From Nitrospira lenta (GTDB lineage: Bacteria; Nitrospirota; Nitrospiria; Nitrospirales; Nitrospiraceae): a DNA stretch of 64,000 nt. The notes beneath the pieces were generated by a model, which was not told where the DNA came from, did no database searches, and was given only the letters and a program-made list of their open reading frames with translations. The position numbers and the translations under genes were made by a program. Position 1 is the first letter of the stretch. Every line of letters begins with the position of its first letter. Below, in pieces: positions 18,012 through 26,411 of this stretch. The stretch spans positions 248,001 through 312,000 of the forward strand of contig NZ_OUNR01000001.1 in assembly GCF_900403705.1 (NCBI RefSeq). Direction: 5' to 3'.

Positions 18012-18944
18012 GTGCAGGCCTTCCTTCGAATGATCGTCGGTGGAATTTTCTGCATGCTCGCTGCATCCTGCGCTACGCCCGATCCATTGCCGCCCTGGTT
18101 CGACGCCGTCGAACACTTTCCCGTCAACAGCGTCACCGTGAATGGCCAGCGCATCGCCTACCTCGACCGAGGCGCCGGTCCGGCGGTGGTCTTGATCCAC
18201 GGATTCGGCGGATCGATGTGGCAGTGGGAGCATCAGCAGACGGCGCTCGCACAACACTTCCGTATCCTGACGCCGGATCTTCCCGGATCGGGCCTCTCCG
18301 ACAAACCGGATATCGCCTACACCCCGGAAGAGATGCTGCAATTTCTGGTTGGATTCCTAGACGCCCTGCACATTCCTCAGGCCTCGCTGGTAGGCAATTC
18401 CATGGGAGCAGGACTCGCCATCGGCATGGCGCTGGATCACCCAGACCGGGTGTCAAAACTTGTACTGATCAGCGGACTCCCGCCACAGGTCATGGAGCAT
18501 TTGACCAATCCCTCGATCAAGCGCGCCCTCACCACCAGCACGCCGTCCTGGCTCGTCTCGTTCGGGAACTGGCTGTTCGGCGGCCTCATGATCGACAAGA
18601 TCCTCAAAGAGATCGTGTATGATCACACCCTGCTCACCCCCGCAGTGCTCGAACGGTCCAACAGAAATCGCCAACGACCGGGGCTGATCAAGCCGCTGAT
18701 GACCGTAGGGGACAATCTGCCGGCATGGGAAACAGACTATGCTCCGCGCATCAAGACGATTCCCTATGCCACCCTGATTCTCTGGGGTGAGGAAGACCGC
18801 GTATTCCCCATACGGGCAGGCAGATTACTGCACGATCTCATTCCAACGTCGACGTTTGTCGGCATTCCCCAAGCCGGTCATATTCCTCAATGGGAGCAAC
18901 CCGAACTCGTGAATGCGCAGCTTCTGCTGTTCCTCCAGCCTTGA
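18012..18944 (+). CDS. Alpha/beta-hydrolase lipoprotein
   Basis: 310 residues. An N-terminal lipoprotein signal ends at the lipobox AASC (Cys about 20), using the GTG start at 18012; the ATG at 18030 would leave the signal too short. The fold is a classic alpha/beta hydrolase: VVLIHGFGGSMWQWEHQ (oxyanion HG), nucleophile elbow GNSMGAG, acid region WGEEDRVFPI and catalytic His in AGHIPQWEQP. Probably an outer-membrane-anchored esterase or lipase-like enzyme; the substrate is unknown. Confidence 0.8.
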   Translation: MQAFLRMIVGGIFCMLAASCATPDPLPPWFDAVEHFPVNSVTVNGQRIAYLDRGAGPAVVLIHGFGGSMWQWEHQQTALAQHFRILTPDLPGSGLSDKPDIAYTPEEMLQFLVGFLDALHIPQASLVGNSMGAGLAIGMALDHPDRVSKLVLISGLPPQVMEHLTNPSIKRALTTSTPSWLVSFGNWLFGGLMIDKILKEIVYDHTLLTPAVLERSNRNRQRPGLIKPLMTVGDNLPAWETDYAPRIKTIPYATLILWGEEDRVFPIRAGRLLHDLIPTSTFVGIPQAGHIPQWEQPELVNAQLLLFLQP

Positions 18945-19005
18945 GCGTTCGGCAGCGGCAGGATATACTCTCTAGGCAATCTCCTCCCACACCACTGCGG
19001 AGTGC

Positions 19006-19674
19006 ATGATGACCAGACGCGGCCTTCAGATTCTCGTGATCGGCTTGTTCCTCGCCAACGGACTCACCGCGTGCGGGAGCTCCGGCCGGCTCCCAGACTC
19101 AGGATTCTCCTACAAAAACTTGCCCGTGGCCGACGGAACGGTCGTGGCAGGCGAGGGCCATTCGGTCCTCTTCAAAGGCAGCCCCTTGCAGCTGTCCGGC
19201 ACCGGCGTGAAAGTCGGCGATCATCTGCGCGAGATCAAGCTGACGGATCGGGATCTCGCCTTGGTCAACATCGCCCACACCGCCGGATCGGGGAAAGTCC
19301 GGATCATCAGCATCGTTCCCTCGATCGACACGAAAGTCTGTGAACAACAAACCCATCAACTGAGCGAAAAGAATCGCGGCCTGGATAAAATGGTCGAGCT
19401 CATCACCGTCAGCATCGACACCCCCTTCGCTCAAAAACGTTTTGCGGAAGAGGCCAAGATTCGCAACGTCACGTTTCTCTCTGATTATCGTGGCGCCGAT
19501 TTCGGAAAGGCCCATGGCCTCTTTCTGCGCGAGCCGCATATCCTGACCCGAGCCGTCATGGTCGTCGATGCACAGAATGTGATCCGCTATCTCCAAATCA
19601 CCCCGGAGCTTGCCCAACTCCCCGACCTCGACGAAGCTTTCAAGTTTGCCCGCTCCCTGGTGACCGCCAGCTAA
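19006..19674 (+). CDS. Thiol-peroxidase-like lipoprotein, resolving cysteine missing
   Basis: 222 residues. A lipoprotein signal has lipobox LTAC (Cys23). The rest is a Tpx-type peroxiredoxin: VGDHLREIKLTDRDL, the peroxidatic site PSIDTKVCEQQT (Thr109, Cys112) and SIDTPFAQKRFAEEAKI. In standard Tpx the last segment reads KRFC, carrying the resolving cysteine; here it is Ala147. The enzyme would have to act as a 1-Cys peroxidase with an external thiol. GGAG precedes the ATG pair at 19006/19009. The stop is one base from the sthA start, so the two are co-transcribed. Confidence 0.82.
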   Translation: MMTRRGLQILVIGLFLANGLTACGSSGRLPDSGFSYKNLPVADGTVVAGEGHSVLFKGSPLQLSGTGVKVGDHLREIKLTDRDLALVNIAHTAGSGKVRIISIVPSIDTKVCEQQTHQLSEKNRGLDKMVELITVSIDTPFAQKRFAEEAKIRNVTFLSDYRGADFGKAHGLFLREPHILTRAVMVVDAQNVIRYLQITPELAQLPDLDEAFKFARSLVTAS

Positions 19675-19675
19675 G

Positions 19676-21094
19676 ATGGCTAACTACGATCTCCTGGTCA
19701 TCGGCACCGGCCCCGCAGGACAGAAAGCCGCCGTCCAAGCGGCCAAGCTCGGCAAAAAGGTCGGCATCATCGAGCGCAACGCCGTCGTCGGCGGCGTGTG
19801 TATCAACACCGGCACCATCCCCAGCAAGTCGCTCCGCGAGGCCGCCCTCTATCTATCCGGGTTTCGCCAACGTAATCTCTACGGCGCGGAGTATCGCGTC
19901 AAAGACCGGATCACGATCGAAGACCTCAGCTTTCAAGCCACGCACGTCATTACGAACGGCATCCAGACCGTCCAGGATCAGATGCGGCGCAACGCCGTCG
20001 ATGTGATCTACGGCACCGCCAGCTTCGTGGATCCGCACCGGCTGCTGGTGCAGCAGCCGTCCGGAACCGTTGAACATACCGCCCACGTCATCGTCATTGC
20101 CGTCGGCACCAAACCGGCCAGGCCGTCCTCGATTCCGTTCGACGGGGAATCCATCATCGACACCGATGAGCTCCTCACCTTGAAACGACTGCCGTCCTCC
20201 ATCGTAATCGTCGGCGGAGGTGTGATCGGGACAGAATACGCGTCGATTCTCGCGATGCTCGGCGTCCCGGTAACACTAATCGACAAGCGTCCGAGGCTGC
20301 TCGAATTCGTGGATATCGAAATCATCGAGACCCTCCAGCGGCAAATGAAAGAGATCGGCGTCACCCTGTACCACGGGGAAGAAGTCGTTGGCATTCAGAA
20401 AGAGCCGGACGGACAGATCACCGTGACCCTGCAACAGGCCAAGCCAATTGTCACCAACACCCTGATGTACGCCATCGGGCGGACGGGCGCGAGCCAGGGA
20501 TTGAATCTCGAACAAGTCGGACTCACCCCAGACAGCCGAGGCCGGCTGACCGTCAATGAACATTTCCAGACCGCAGTCCCTCATATTTATGCCGCCGGCG
20601 ACATCATCGGCTTTCCCGCGCTGGCCTCCACCTCGATGCAACAAGGCCGGCACGCAGCCTGCCATGCGTTCGGCCATCAGGATCGCACCGATACCGCCTT
20701 GCTGCCTTACGGGATCTATTCGATTCCTGAGATCTCCATGGTCGGCCGCAGCGGAGAAGAGCTGACCCAAGCCGGCATCCCATTTGGAGCCGGCATCGCC
20801 CGCTATCGAGAAATTGCTCGCGGTCAGATTATCGGCGATGAGACCGGCATGCTAAAGCTCCTCTTCCATCGACAGACCAAGGAACTCCTCGGGGTGCATA
20901 TCATCGGGGAAGGCGCCACTGAATTGATCCACGTAGGACAGGCCGTCATGGCCTATCATGGAACGATCGACTACTTTATCGACACCGTCTTCAACTACCC
21001 GACCCTGGCTGAATGTTATAAAGTCGCCGCATTGGACGGCATCAACCGGCTGCCACGCCCCTGGCCGGCGACTCCGAAGACTTCAGCTCCTTGA
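19676..21094 (+). CDS. sthA: Soluble pyridine nucleotide transhydrogenase
   Basis: 472 residues, a flavoprotein of the pyridine-disulfide oxidoreductase superfamily that exchanges NADH and NADPH. FAD motif LLVIGTGPAGQKAAVQAAKL, then GGVCINTGTIPSKSLREAAL, in which the second redox cysteine of the dithiol enzymes is replaced, as in SthA; then the NAD motif IVIVGGGVIGTEYASILAML and the C-terminal dimerisation domain with FNYPTLAECYKVAALDG. It begins one base after the peroxidase-like gene and lies 13 bases before tenA. The context suggests NADPH balance, possibly for reductant supply, but this is inferred. Confidence 0.9.
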   Translation: MANYDLLVIGTGPAGQKAAVQAAKLGKKVGIIERNAVVGGVCINTGTIPSKSLREAALYLSGFRQRNLYGAEYRVKDRITIEDLSFQATHVITNGIQTVQDQMRRNAVDVIYGTASFVDPHRLLVQQPSGTVEHTAHVIVIAVGTKPARPSSIPFDGESIIDTDELLTLKRLPSSIVIVGGGVIGTEYASILAMLGVPVTLIDKRPRLLEFVDIEIIETLQRQMKEIGVTLYHGEEVVGIQKEPDGQITVTLQQAKPIVTNTLMYAIGRTGASQGLNLEQVGLTPDSRGRLTVNEHFQTAVPHIYAAGDIIGFPALASTSMQQGRHAACHAFGHQDRTDTALLPYGIYSIPEISMVGRSGEELTQAGIPFGAGIARYREIARGQIIGDETGMLKLLFHRQTKELLGVHIIGEGATELIHVGQAVMAYHGTIDYFIDTVFNYPTLAECYKVAALDGINRLPRPWPATPKTSAP

Positions 21095-21107
21095 ATCAGG
21101 AGATCCT

Positions 21108-21776
21108 ATGTCCTTCTCACGTCATCTTCGATCTCTGGCATCCCCCATCTGGAACAGCCAGCTGACGCATCCCTTCGTCGTCGCCCTGGGCAACGGAACG
21201 CTGCCGGAACGGAAATTTCAATACTACATTCTGCAGGACGCCAGATTTCTCGGTGACCTCTCGCGCGTGTTTGCCGCAGGGGCGGTGAAGGCTCCTGATT
21301 CGGAGAGCGCGCTCCGCTTTGCCAAACTGGCCGAAGACACCATCGTCGTCGAGCGCAGCCTGCACGAAAGCTACGGCACCCAGTGGAAGATGAGTGCTAA
21401 GCAGATGACCTCTGTGCCCATGGCCCCGACCAACTATGCCTATACCCGCCACATGCTCAGCATCGCCCACACCGGATCGGCCACAGAGATTACCGTCGTC
21501 GCCCTCCCCTGCGCCTGGATCTACTGCGTCGTCGGCCAACATCTCTTGAAGAATGGCCCACCGAAAAAGAATCACCCCTATCGGAACTGGCTCATGCTCT
21601 ATGCCTCGCCGGAGTTCGCCGAAGTCCAGCGCTGGATGAGAAAAAAGGTCGATCAGTGGGCCAAGACCGCAGGCGTTGAAGAAAAACGCCGGATGGAAGA
21701 AGCCTTCGTCATCAGCTCCCGCTACGAATGGATGTTCTGGGAAATGGCCTGGAACGAAGAACAGTGGCCGGTGTGA
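21108..21776 (+). CDS. tenA: TenA-family thiaminase II / aminopyrimidine aminohydrolase
   Basis: 222 residues starting MSFSRHLRSLASPIWNSQLT after an AGGAG site. Active-site residues fall at the same positions as in the Bacillus enzyme: Asp44 (QDARF), Tyr112 (NYAYTRH), Cys135 (ALPCAWIY) and a C-terminal Glu near 207 (RYEWMFWEM). It hydrolyses aminomethyl-pyrimidine or thiamin degradation products to HMP. thiD, the HMP(-P) kinase, lies about 1 kb downstream with one unrelated gene between, together forming a thiamin salvage route. A longer in-frame extension into sthA is rejected. Confidence 0.88.
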   Translation: MSFSRHLRSLASPIWNSQLTHPFVVALGNGTLPERKFQYYILQDARFLGDLSRVFAAGAVKAPDSESALRFAKLAEDTIVVERSLHESYGTQWKMSAKQMTSVPMAPTNYAYTRHMLSIAHTGSATEITVVALPCAWIYCVVGQHLLKNGPPKKNHPYRNWLMLYASPEFAEVQRWMRKKVDQWAKTAGVEEKRRMEEAFVISSRYEWMFWEMAWNEEQWPV

Positions 21777-21803
21777 GGAGAAGAAGGGCAGGCAATTGTG
21801 CTC

Positions 21804-21831
21804 TGGACACCCAACCTAACCTGAGTATAAT
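21804..21831 (+). promoter_or_regulatory. Strong predicted sigma-70 promoter just before the 21843 gene
   Basis: TGGACA (21804-21809), a 16-base spacer and a perfect TATAAT (21826-21831). Transcription should start near 21838, only about five bases before the ATG at 21843, implying a leaderless or nearly leaderless mRNA. No Shine-Dalgarno sequence precedes that ATG. Confidence 0.5.
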
Positions 21832-21842
21832 GGCCCACGCTC

Positions 21843-22808
21843 ATGATCAGACAGTTCCTCATCATATCAGGACTCCTCTGCAGCACGCTGCTTTCCGGTC
21901 ACGTCTTCGCGGCTGGTAACTATGAAGAAAGCCTGAAGGCCCTGGCCGATGGGGTGATCGCCGAATCGTTGAAAGCCAAGAAAGAACGTCTGGCCATTAT
22001 CGACTTCACGGATGCCAAGGGCGTCGTCACGCCGATCGGACAGTTCTTGGCGGAAGAACTCGGCACGCAACTACTAGTCGCAGGCGAGTTGAAAGTCGTG
22101 GAACGCAAGCTCGTCAGCTCCACACTCAAGAAGCGACACCTCACTCAAATCGACGCGGCTTCCCCGAAGGCCCTGAAGGGAGCGGCAAAGGCCATCCGCA
22201 CGGACATTTTTGTCATGGGGTCCTACCTCGACGCCCCAGAGGGAATCCTCGTCACCGTGAAGCTCATCAGCCCGTTGAATGCCCAGGCGATCGGAGCGGC
22301 TCGGGGCATGATCCCGAAAGTGGGACCGCTGGGCGAGCTGGTCAAGGAATTCAATAAGCCGCCGGCGGTCAAAGTAGAACCTCCGAAAGGGCCGACCATC
22401 CCGGAAGGATTGGGCTTCCACCGAAACGATTTCTACGAACTGGTCGTGCGAACACTGAGCCGGCAGGACAATCAAATACGCATGGATCTGACAATTGAAA
22501 ACCGGTCGCCACGCGATGTAAAACTGCTCTGCCTGCTCCAAAATACCGTTTTGAAGGACGATCAGGGTGGGCAGTGGGCACAAAGTGTCGAGGGCAATCG
22601 CGAAGGGCTTTGTACCAGAGGGGTCGAACTCTCGCCGCGAGAGAAGGATCGAGCGGTGCTGATGTTTACGGCGCCGGCCGACTCCGCGGCCGTGTCGCAA
22701 TTCATCTTCTCCTTTCATGAAAAATCACCGCGCCGAGACGCCACCTTTGCCATCGACAATCTGACGATTGAGACGTCGCCCTCGCTACCATCCCCAGCAA
22801 CTCCCTAA
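21843..22808 (+). CDS. Exported protein with FlgO-like N-terminal domain
   Basis: 321 residues. A Sec signal (FLIISGLLCSTLLSGHVFA) is followed by a domain reading ERLAIIDFTDAKGVVTPIGQ, then LAEELGTQLLVAGELKVVER and DIFVMGSYLDAPEGILVTVK. This pattern is typical of FlgO/CsgG-like proteins that build outer-membrane-associated assemblies. The C-terminal 120 residues form a second beta-rich domain with two cysteines. The FlgO-like assignment is by pattern. The gene appears to have its own promoter and sits between tenA and thiD without obvious relation to thiamin. Confidence 0.5.
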   Translation: MIRQFLIISGLLCSTLLSGHVFAAGNYEESLKALADGVIAESLKAKKERLAIIDFTDAKGVVTPIGQFLAEELGTQLLVAGELKVVERKLVSSTLKKRHLTQIDAASPKALKGAAKAIRTDIFVMGSYLDAPEGILVTVKLISPLNAQAIGAARGMIPKVGPLGELVKEFNKPPAVKVEPPKGPTIPEGLGFHRNDFYELVVRTLSRQDNQIRMDLTIENRSPRDVKLLCLLQNTVLKDDQGGQWAQSVEGNREGLCTRGVELSPREKDRAVLMFTAPADSAAVSQFIFSFHEKSPRRDATFAIDNLTIETSPSLPSPATP

Positions 22809-22823
22809 CCAATCGGAACCACC

Positions 22824-23627
22824 ATGACTGCACGTACTTTAAAGCAAGTTCTCACGATTGCCGGATCCGACTCCGGCGGAGGCGCCGGAATTCAGGCGGA
22901 CCTCAAATCCATGTCGGCGAACGGCGTCTTCGCGATGTCGGTGATTACCGCCGTCACCGCGCAAAACACGGAAGACGTGACCGATGTGTTCGAGCTGCCG
23001 ACCTCCATCATTGGCTCGCAGCTCGACGCCGTGTTCGACGACTTCGAGGTCTCCGCCGTCAAAACCGGGATGCTTTCCTCCACGGCGATCGTCGAGCTCG
23101 TGGCAAAAATGCTCGCTGTACAAAAAGTGGCGAATCTGGTCGTTGACCCGGTGATGGTCTCCAAATCCGGACGCGCACTCCTGAAGCCGGATGCTATCGA
23201 CGCCCTCAAGAAGCTGCTTTTCCCGCTCGCGCTCGTCGTCACCCCCAATATCCACGAGGCGCAACAGTTGTCCGGCATCGCCATCGGCAACCTGGCGGAT
23301 GCTCGACGCGCGGCCAAGATTATTCACGGCTTCGGCTGTCAGTACGTGCTGATCAAAGGCGGCCATCTGCTCGCCGAACGTGGCACCGACCTGCTCTATG
23401 ACGGCCGATTCTTCAATATCTACAAAGGCGAGTTCATCGACACGCCCCACACACACGGCACCGGCTGCACCTTCGCCTCGGCGCTCGCCGCCCAACTGGC
23501 GCGCGGCAAAGCGATGACCGATGCGGTGCAGGCCGCGAAGACCTACCTCACGGAAACCATCCGCCATAGTCTTGCCATTGGACACGGCACCGGCCCGACC
23601 AATCACTTCTACTTTCTCGAAACATAG
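22824..23627 (+). CDS. thiD: Hydroxymethylpyrimidine/phosphomethylpyrimidine kinase
   Basis: 267 residues of the ribokinase-like fold. TIAGSDSGGGAGIQADLKSM at the N-terminus, VVDPVMVSKSGRALL in the middle and the anion-hole/catalytic DTPHTHGTGCTFASALAAQL near the end are diagnostic. It phosphorylates HMP and HMP-P for thiamin synthesis. It works with TenA upstream in salvage. The 430-residue membrane gene begins 10 bases after it, so they may share a transcript. Confidence 0.93.
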   Translation: MTARTLKQVLTIAGSDSGGGAGIQADLKSMSANGVFAMSVITAVTAQNTEDVTDVFELPTSIIGSQLDAVFDDFEVSAVKTGMLSSTAIVELVAKMLAVQKVANLVVDPVMVSKSGRALLKPDAIDALKKLLFPLALVVTPNIHEAQQLSGIAIGNLADARRAAKIIHGFGCQYVLIKGGHLLAERGTDLLYDGRFFNIYKGEFIDTPHTHGTGCTFASALAAQLARGKAMTDAVQAAKTYLTETIRHSLAIGHGTGPTNHFYFLET

Positions 23628-23636
23628 GGATCAACA

Positions 23637-24929
23637 ATGTCGCGACTTCCTGGACGCCCGCTCACGTTCCTTCTGACCGGATTTTCATGGCTGATGCTGG
23701 CGTCGCTCGTCGGACTGGCCATCCTGGTCGGCCTGGTTCGTGGGACGCCGCTCCCCCATTGGATTCGGCACGCTCATGTGCATGCCGCTCTCGTGGGTGG
23801 GGTGGCGCAAATGATTCTGGGCGCGTTGCTCACCTTCATCGCCCCGCTCCTCCTGACCGGCCGCACGCAGCGCGAGTCGCACCCGCTCCTGTTCGTCACA
23901 ATTAACGGGAGTGCCGTGGGAATGGTAGCGGGATTCGGACTCCACAACTACACGGTGATCGGCATCAGCGGGTTCTTCGTCATTGCGTCATTTCTTTGGA
24001 TTGCGCGCGATACTTGGCTCCAAGCCCGACAGAGCCTCAATGCCCCTCCGCTGAATCTCTGGTACTACGCGCTGGCGGTGTTGGCGCTCTTCGTCGGACT
24101 AGCCTGCGGGGAAACCCTGGCCTTCGGATGGGCACAACAATCGTTCGGCTATATTCGGCTCGCCCACATCCACCTCAACTTGCTCGGCTTTATCACGCTG
24201 GCAATCGTCGGCACGATGCATAATCTGCTGCCGACGGTTTTGAACGCGCCGCTTTCCAGTCCCCGGCTCGCTCGGATCGTCATATGGCTGTTCCCGCTGG
24301 GGTTAGCGGTGCTGATCACAGGATTCATGAATTCTTCGGTACTGATCGAGATGGCCGGAGGAGGCATGTTGGTCTTCAGTGCGCTACTCTATGCCGCCAA
24401 TCTCTTCACCACGTGGCTCCGGTCGACCCATCAAGGGAGCGCCGCATCGGATCACCTCCTGGTCGCCACGTTTTTCCTGGTGCTGACACTGGTGCTCGGC
24501 GTGCTCGTAGCAGCCAACAACATCGCGGCCACGCCGATCATGCCCTTCGGTTCGCTGCACTTAGTGGCGTACACGCACATGGCACTGATCGGCTTTATTC
24601 TACAAACGATCATGGGCGCGCTCTCCCACCTCGTTCCGGTGACCCTGGCCGTGCGCCGTGTGCCGAGCCCGAAGAAACGAGGCCCCTATCTTGAGCACCT
24701 GACGAGCGTCATCAATCGGTGGAGAACCGTACAGGTGGCCAGCCTCTGCATGGGCACGATGGGCTTAGCCCTGCTCGCATCGCTTACCTGGAATGTGCCC
24801 CTGTCGTCACCCTACGTCCAAGGCGCCATGTGGGCTTCGTGCGGGCTGCTGCTGACCGGCCTGACCGTCTTCTCCGTCAAACTGGTCACGGTCCTCTGGA
24901 CTGAACCGGATCAGACGGCAGGCGCTTGA
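23637..24929 (+). CDS. Polytopic membrane protein resembling heme-copper oxidase subunit I
   Basis: 430 residues with about 12 hydrophobic helices. Repeated histidine-bearing helices resemble the heme-ligand helices of oxidase subunit I or NnrS-type proteins: HAHVHAALVGGVAQMILGAL, LAHIHLNLLGFITLAIVGTM followed by HNLLPTVL, and AYTHMALIGFILQTIMGALS followed by HLVP. AGGGA precedes the ATG. No partner oxidase subunits are nearby, so a respiratory role is not established; it could be a heme- or metal-binding NO-related membrane protein. The stop overlaps the region before the next gene, suggesting coupling. Confidence 0.6.
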   Translation: MSRLPGRPLTFLLTGFSWLMLASLVGLAILVGLVRGTPLPHWIRHAHVHAALVGGVAQMILGALLTFIAPLLLTGRTQRESHPLLFVTINGSAVGMVAGFGLHNYTVIGISGFFVIASFLWIARDTWLQARQSLNAPPLNLWYYALAVLALFVGLACGETLAFGWAQQSFGYIRLAHIHLNLLGFITLAIVGTMHNLLPTVLNAPLSSPRLARIVIWLFPLGLAVLITGFMNSSVLIEMAGGGMLVFSALLYAANLFTTWLRSTHQGSAASDHLLVATFFLVLTLVLGVLVAANNIAATPIMPFGSLHLVAYTHMALIGFILQTIMGALSHLVPVTLAVRRVPSPKKRGPYLEHLTSVINRWRTVQVASLCMGTMGLALLASLTWNVPLSSPYVQGAMWASCGLLLTGLTVFSVKLVTVLWTEPDQTAGA

Positions 24930-24934
24930 CCAGA

Positions 24935-25693
24935 ATGGAACAGGATCTTTCGTTTTCAGACCCTCAGGGCCACCGTGTAGCCGCAGTCCTGGCCACGCCC
25001 GCCAGTGAGACAGATCGAATCGCCGTCCTGTGCCATGGCTTCCTCTCCGGAAAACGCAGCGCCACTAATAAAACGTTGACCCGCATCCTCAATGCTCAGG
25101 GTATCGCAACCTTTGCCTTTGACTTTTTCGGGCAGGGAGACAGCGACGGCCCCTTTGAAGCGCTCACCACGACGAGAGCCGTGGCGCAGGCAAATACCGC
25201 ACTAGATCTTGTCCGACAAAAAGGATTCAGTCGGCTGGGGTTGATGGGATCCAGCTTTGGGGGGCTGGTCGCCATTTTAACCGCGTCGCAGCGTCGCGAT
25301 CTGACGTGCCTAGCCTTAAAATGTCCCGTCGTCGATTTCGCTGAGGAACTACGGCTGACACTCGGAGATGCTGAGATGGCCGTGTGGCAATCGACCGACA
25401 CCATCCCCAATCTCATGGGCGGAACGGAACGCATCCGTCTCCGCTACGCATTTTATGAGGACTGCCTTCGCCGAATTGCCTACGAACCTGCAAAGACGAT
25501 CACGGCGCCGACCCTCATCGTCCAAGGAGATCAGGACGAATGCGTCCCCTTACACCAGAGTCAGCAGTTGGCCGCTGCACTAACCTGCCCCACCCGTATG
25601 GAGCTCCTGCCAGGCGCCGACCACCAATTCACTAAAAGTGCGGATTTTAACCGGATGACGACTCTTATTGCGGATTGGCTCACGGCACACTGA
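24935..25693 (+). CDS. Alpha/beta hydrolase, putative esterase
   Basis: 252 residues from the ATG at 24935; an earlier TTG at 24926 overlaps the previous stop and is less likely. Motifs: IAVLCHGFLSGKRSATN (oxyanion region), FDFFGQGDSDGPF, nucleophile elbow GSSFGGLVAI, acid VQGDQDECVPL and catalytic His in PGADHQFTK. No signal peptide, so cytosolic. Similar to small serine esterases/dienelactone-hydrolase-like proteins; the substrate is unknown. It is tightly packed between the membrane gene and a small membrane protein. Confidence 0.8.
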   Translation: MEQDLSFSDPQGHRVAAVLATPASETDRIAVLCHGFLSGKRSATNKTLTRILNAQGIATFAFDFFGQGDSDGPFEALTTTRAVAQANTALDLVRQKGFSRLGLMGSSFGGLVAILTASQRRDLTCLALKCPVVDFAEELRLTLGDAEMAVWQSTDTIPNLMGGTERIRLRYAFYEDCLRRIAYEPAKTITAPTLIVQGDQDECVPLHQSQQLAAALTCPTRMELLPGADHQFTKSADFNRMTTLIADWLTAH

Positions 25694-25694
25694 T

Positions 25695-26153
25695 ATGGCT
25701 CTAGACGATGAGCGGCACGAAACAGTTCTGCGGCTCTATCCGATTTTTAAGGAAGAGGTCTATCGGCGGCGCAACGAGATGATGCGCTGGACGGCAATTG
25801 GTGCAGGATCGCTTGTCGCCATACTAAATATCGTTCTCCTCGTACCCGCAGCGCATTCACTCTCAACAACACCTCGACTGCTCCTGGCCTGTGCGACGCT
25901 CTTGTTGGCACTCACCTATATGGGGATCATCTGGCAGCAGCACCACCGCCATCAACAGGCTAAACAGCAACTCATCAAGATTGAGCAGGCCATGGGTCTA
26001 TTCGGAGGACTCCCCGGGCATGACGATCATGCGCTCTACCCTGATGACTGGCAGAATGCATGGACTCACGATAGCAGCCTGCTGCAATACCTTGCAGTTC
26101 TCACTCTCCTTACCAGTATCGTCCTCGTCGCCATCCTTCTCCCGAGCCTGTAA
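25695..26153 (+). CDS. Small membrane protein, unknown function
   Basis: 152 residues starting MALDDERHETVLRLYPIFKE, one base after the esterase stop. Three hydrophobic helices: AIGAGSLVAILNIVLLVPAA, LLLACATLLLALTYMGIIW and a C-terminal YLAVLTLLTSIVLVAILLP. Between helices two and three is a charged, histidine-rich segment (QQHHRHQQAKQQ). The topology resembles small RipA/DUF-type membrane proteins, but no family is recognised. Probably the last gene of the thiD-to-here unit. Confidence 0.65.
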   Translation: MALDDERHETVLRLYPIFKEEVYRRRNEMMRWTAIGAGSLVAILNIVLLVPAAHSLSTTPRLLLACATLLLALTYMGIIWQQHHRHQQAKQQLIKIEQAMGLFGGLPGHDDHALYPDDWQNAWTHDSSLLQYLAVLTLLTSIVLVAILLPSL

Positions 26154-26340
26154 TCCATTTCGGCTTCATCTTCACGAGCATGAAATAGCCATGTAGCTCG
26201 CTTCATACTGCCGTACCATTTCGTTCAGGAAGAACCAACCTTGCCTTCACGTCTTAGGTATTCATTGACAAGCTGCAAATATTTTTACGCTACATCAATA
26301 ACTTACATTCACCTGTCCTCACAAAGCACCAATCCACCAT

Positions 26341-26356
26341 TGGCATACCTATTGCT
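26341..26356 (+). promoter_or_regulatory. Sigma-54 (RpoN) -24/-12 promoter
   Basis: TGGCATACCTATTGCT matches the sigma-54 consensus at 14 of 16 positions with the obligatory GG-N10-GC spacing (GG 26342-26343, GC 26354-26355). It lies about 56 bases before the ATG of the fibronectin-type gene in an AT-rich stretch that could hold enhancer-binding sites. Confidence 0.75.
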
Positions 26357-26411
26357 TATACTAATGACTCTTGTCGCATGACGCAGAACCAAAACTAAAT
26401 TCAGGTTGATT

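Noticed and set aside
26265-26296. TTGACA at 26265 as a sigma-70 promoter
   Set aside because: No acceptable -10 box at 16-18 bases; the sigma-54 site downstream is far better.
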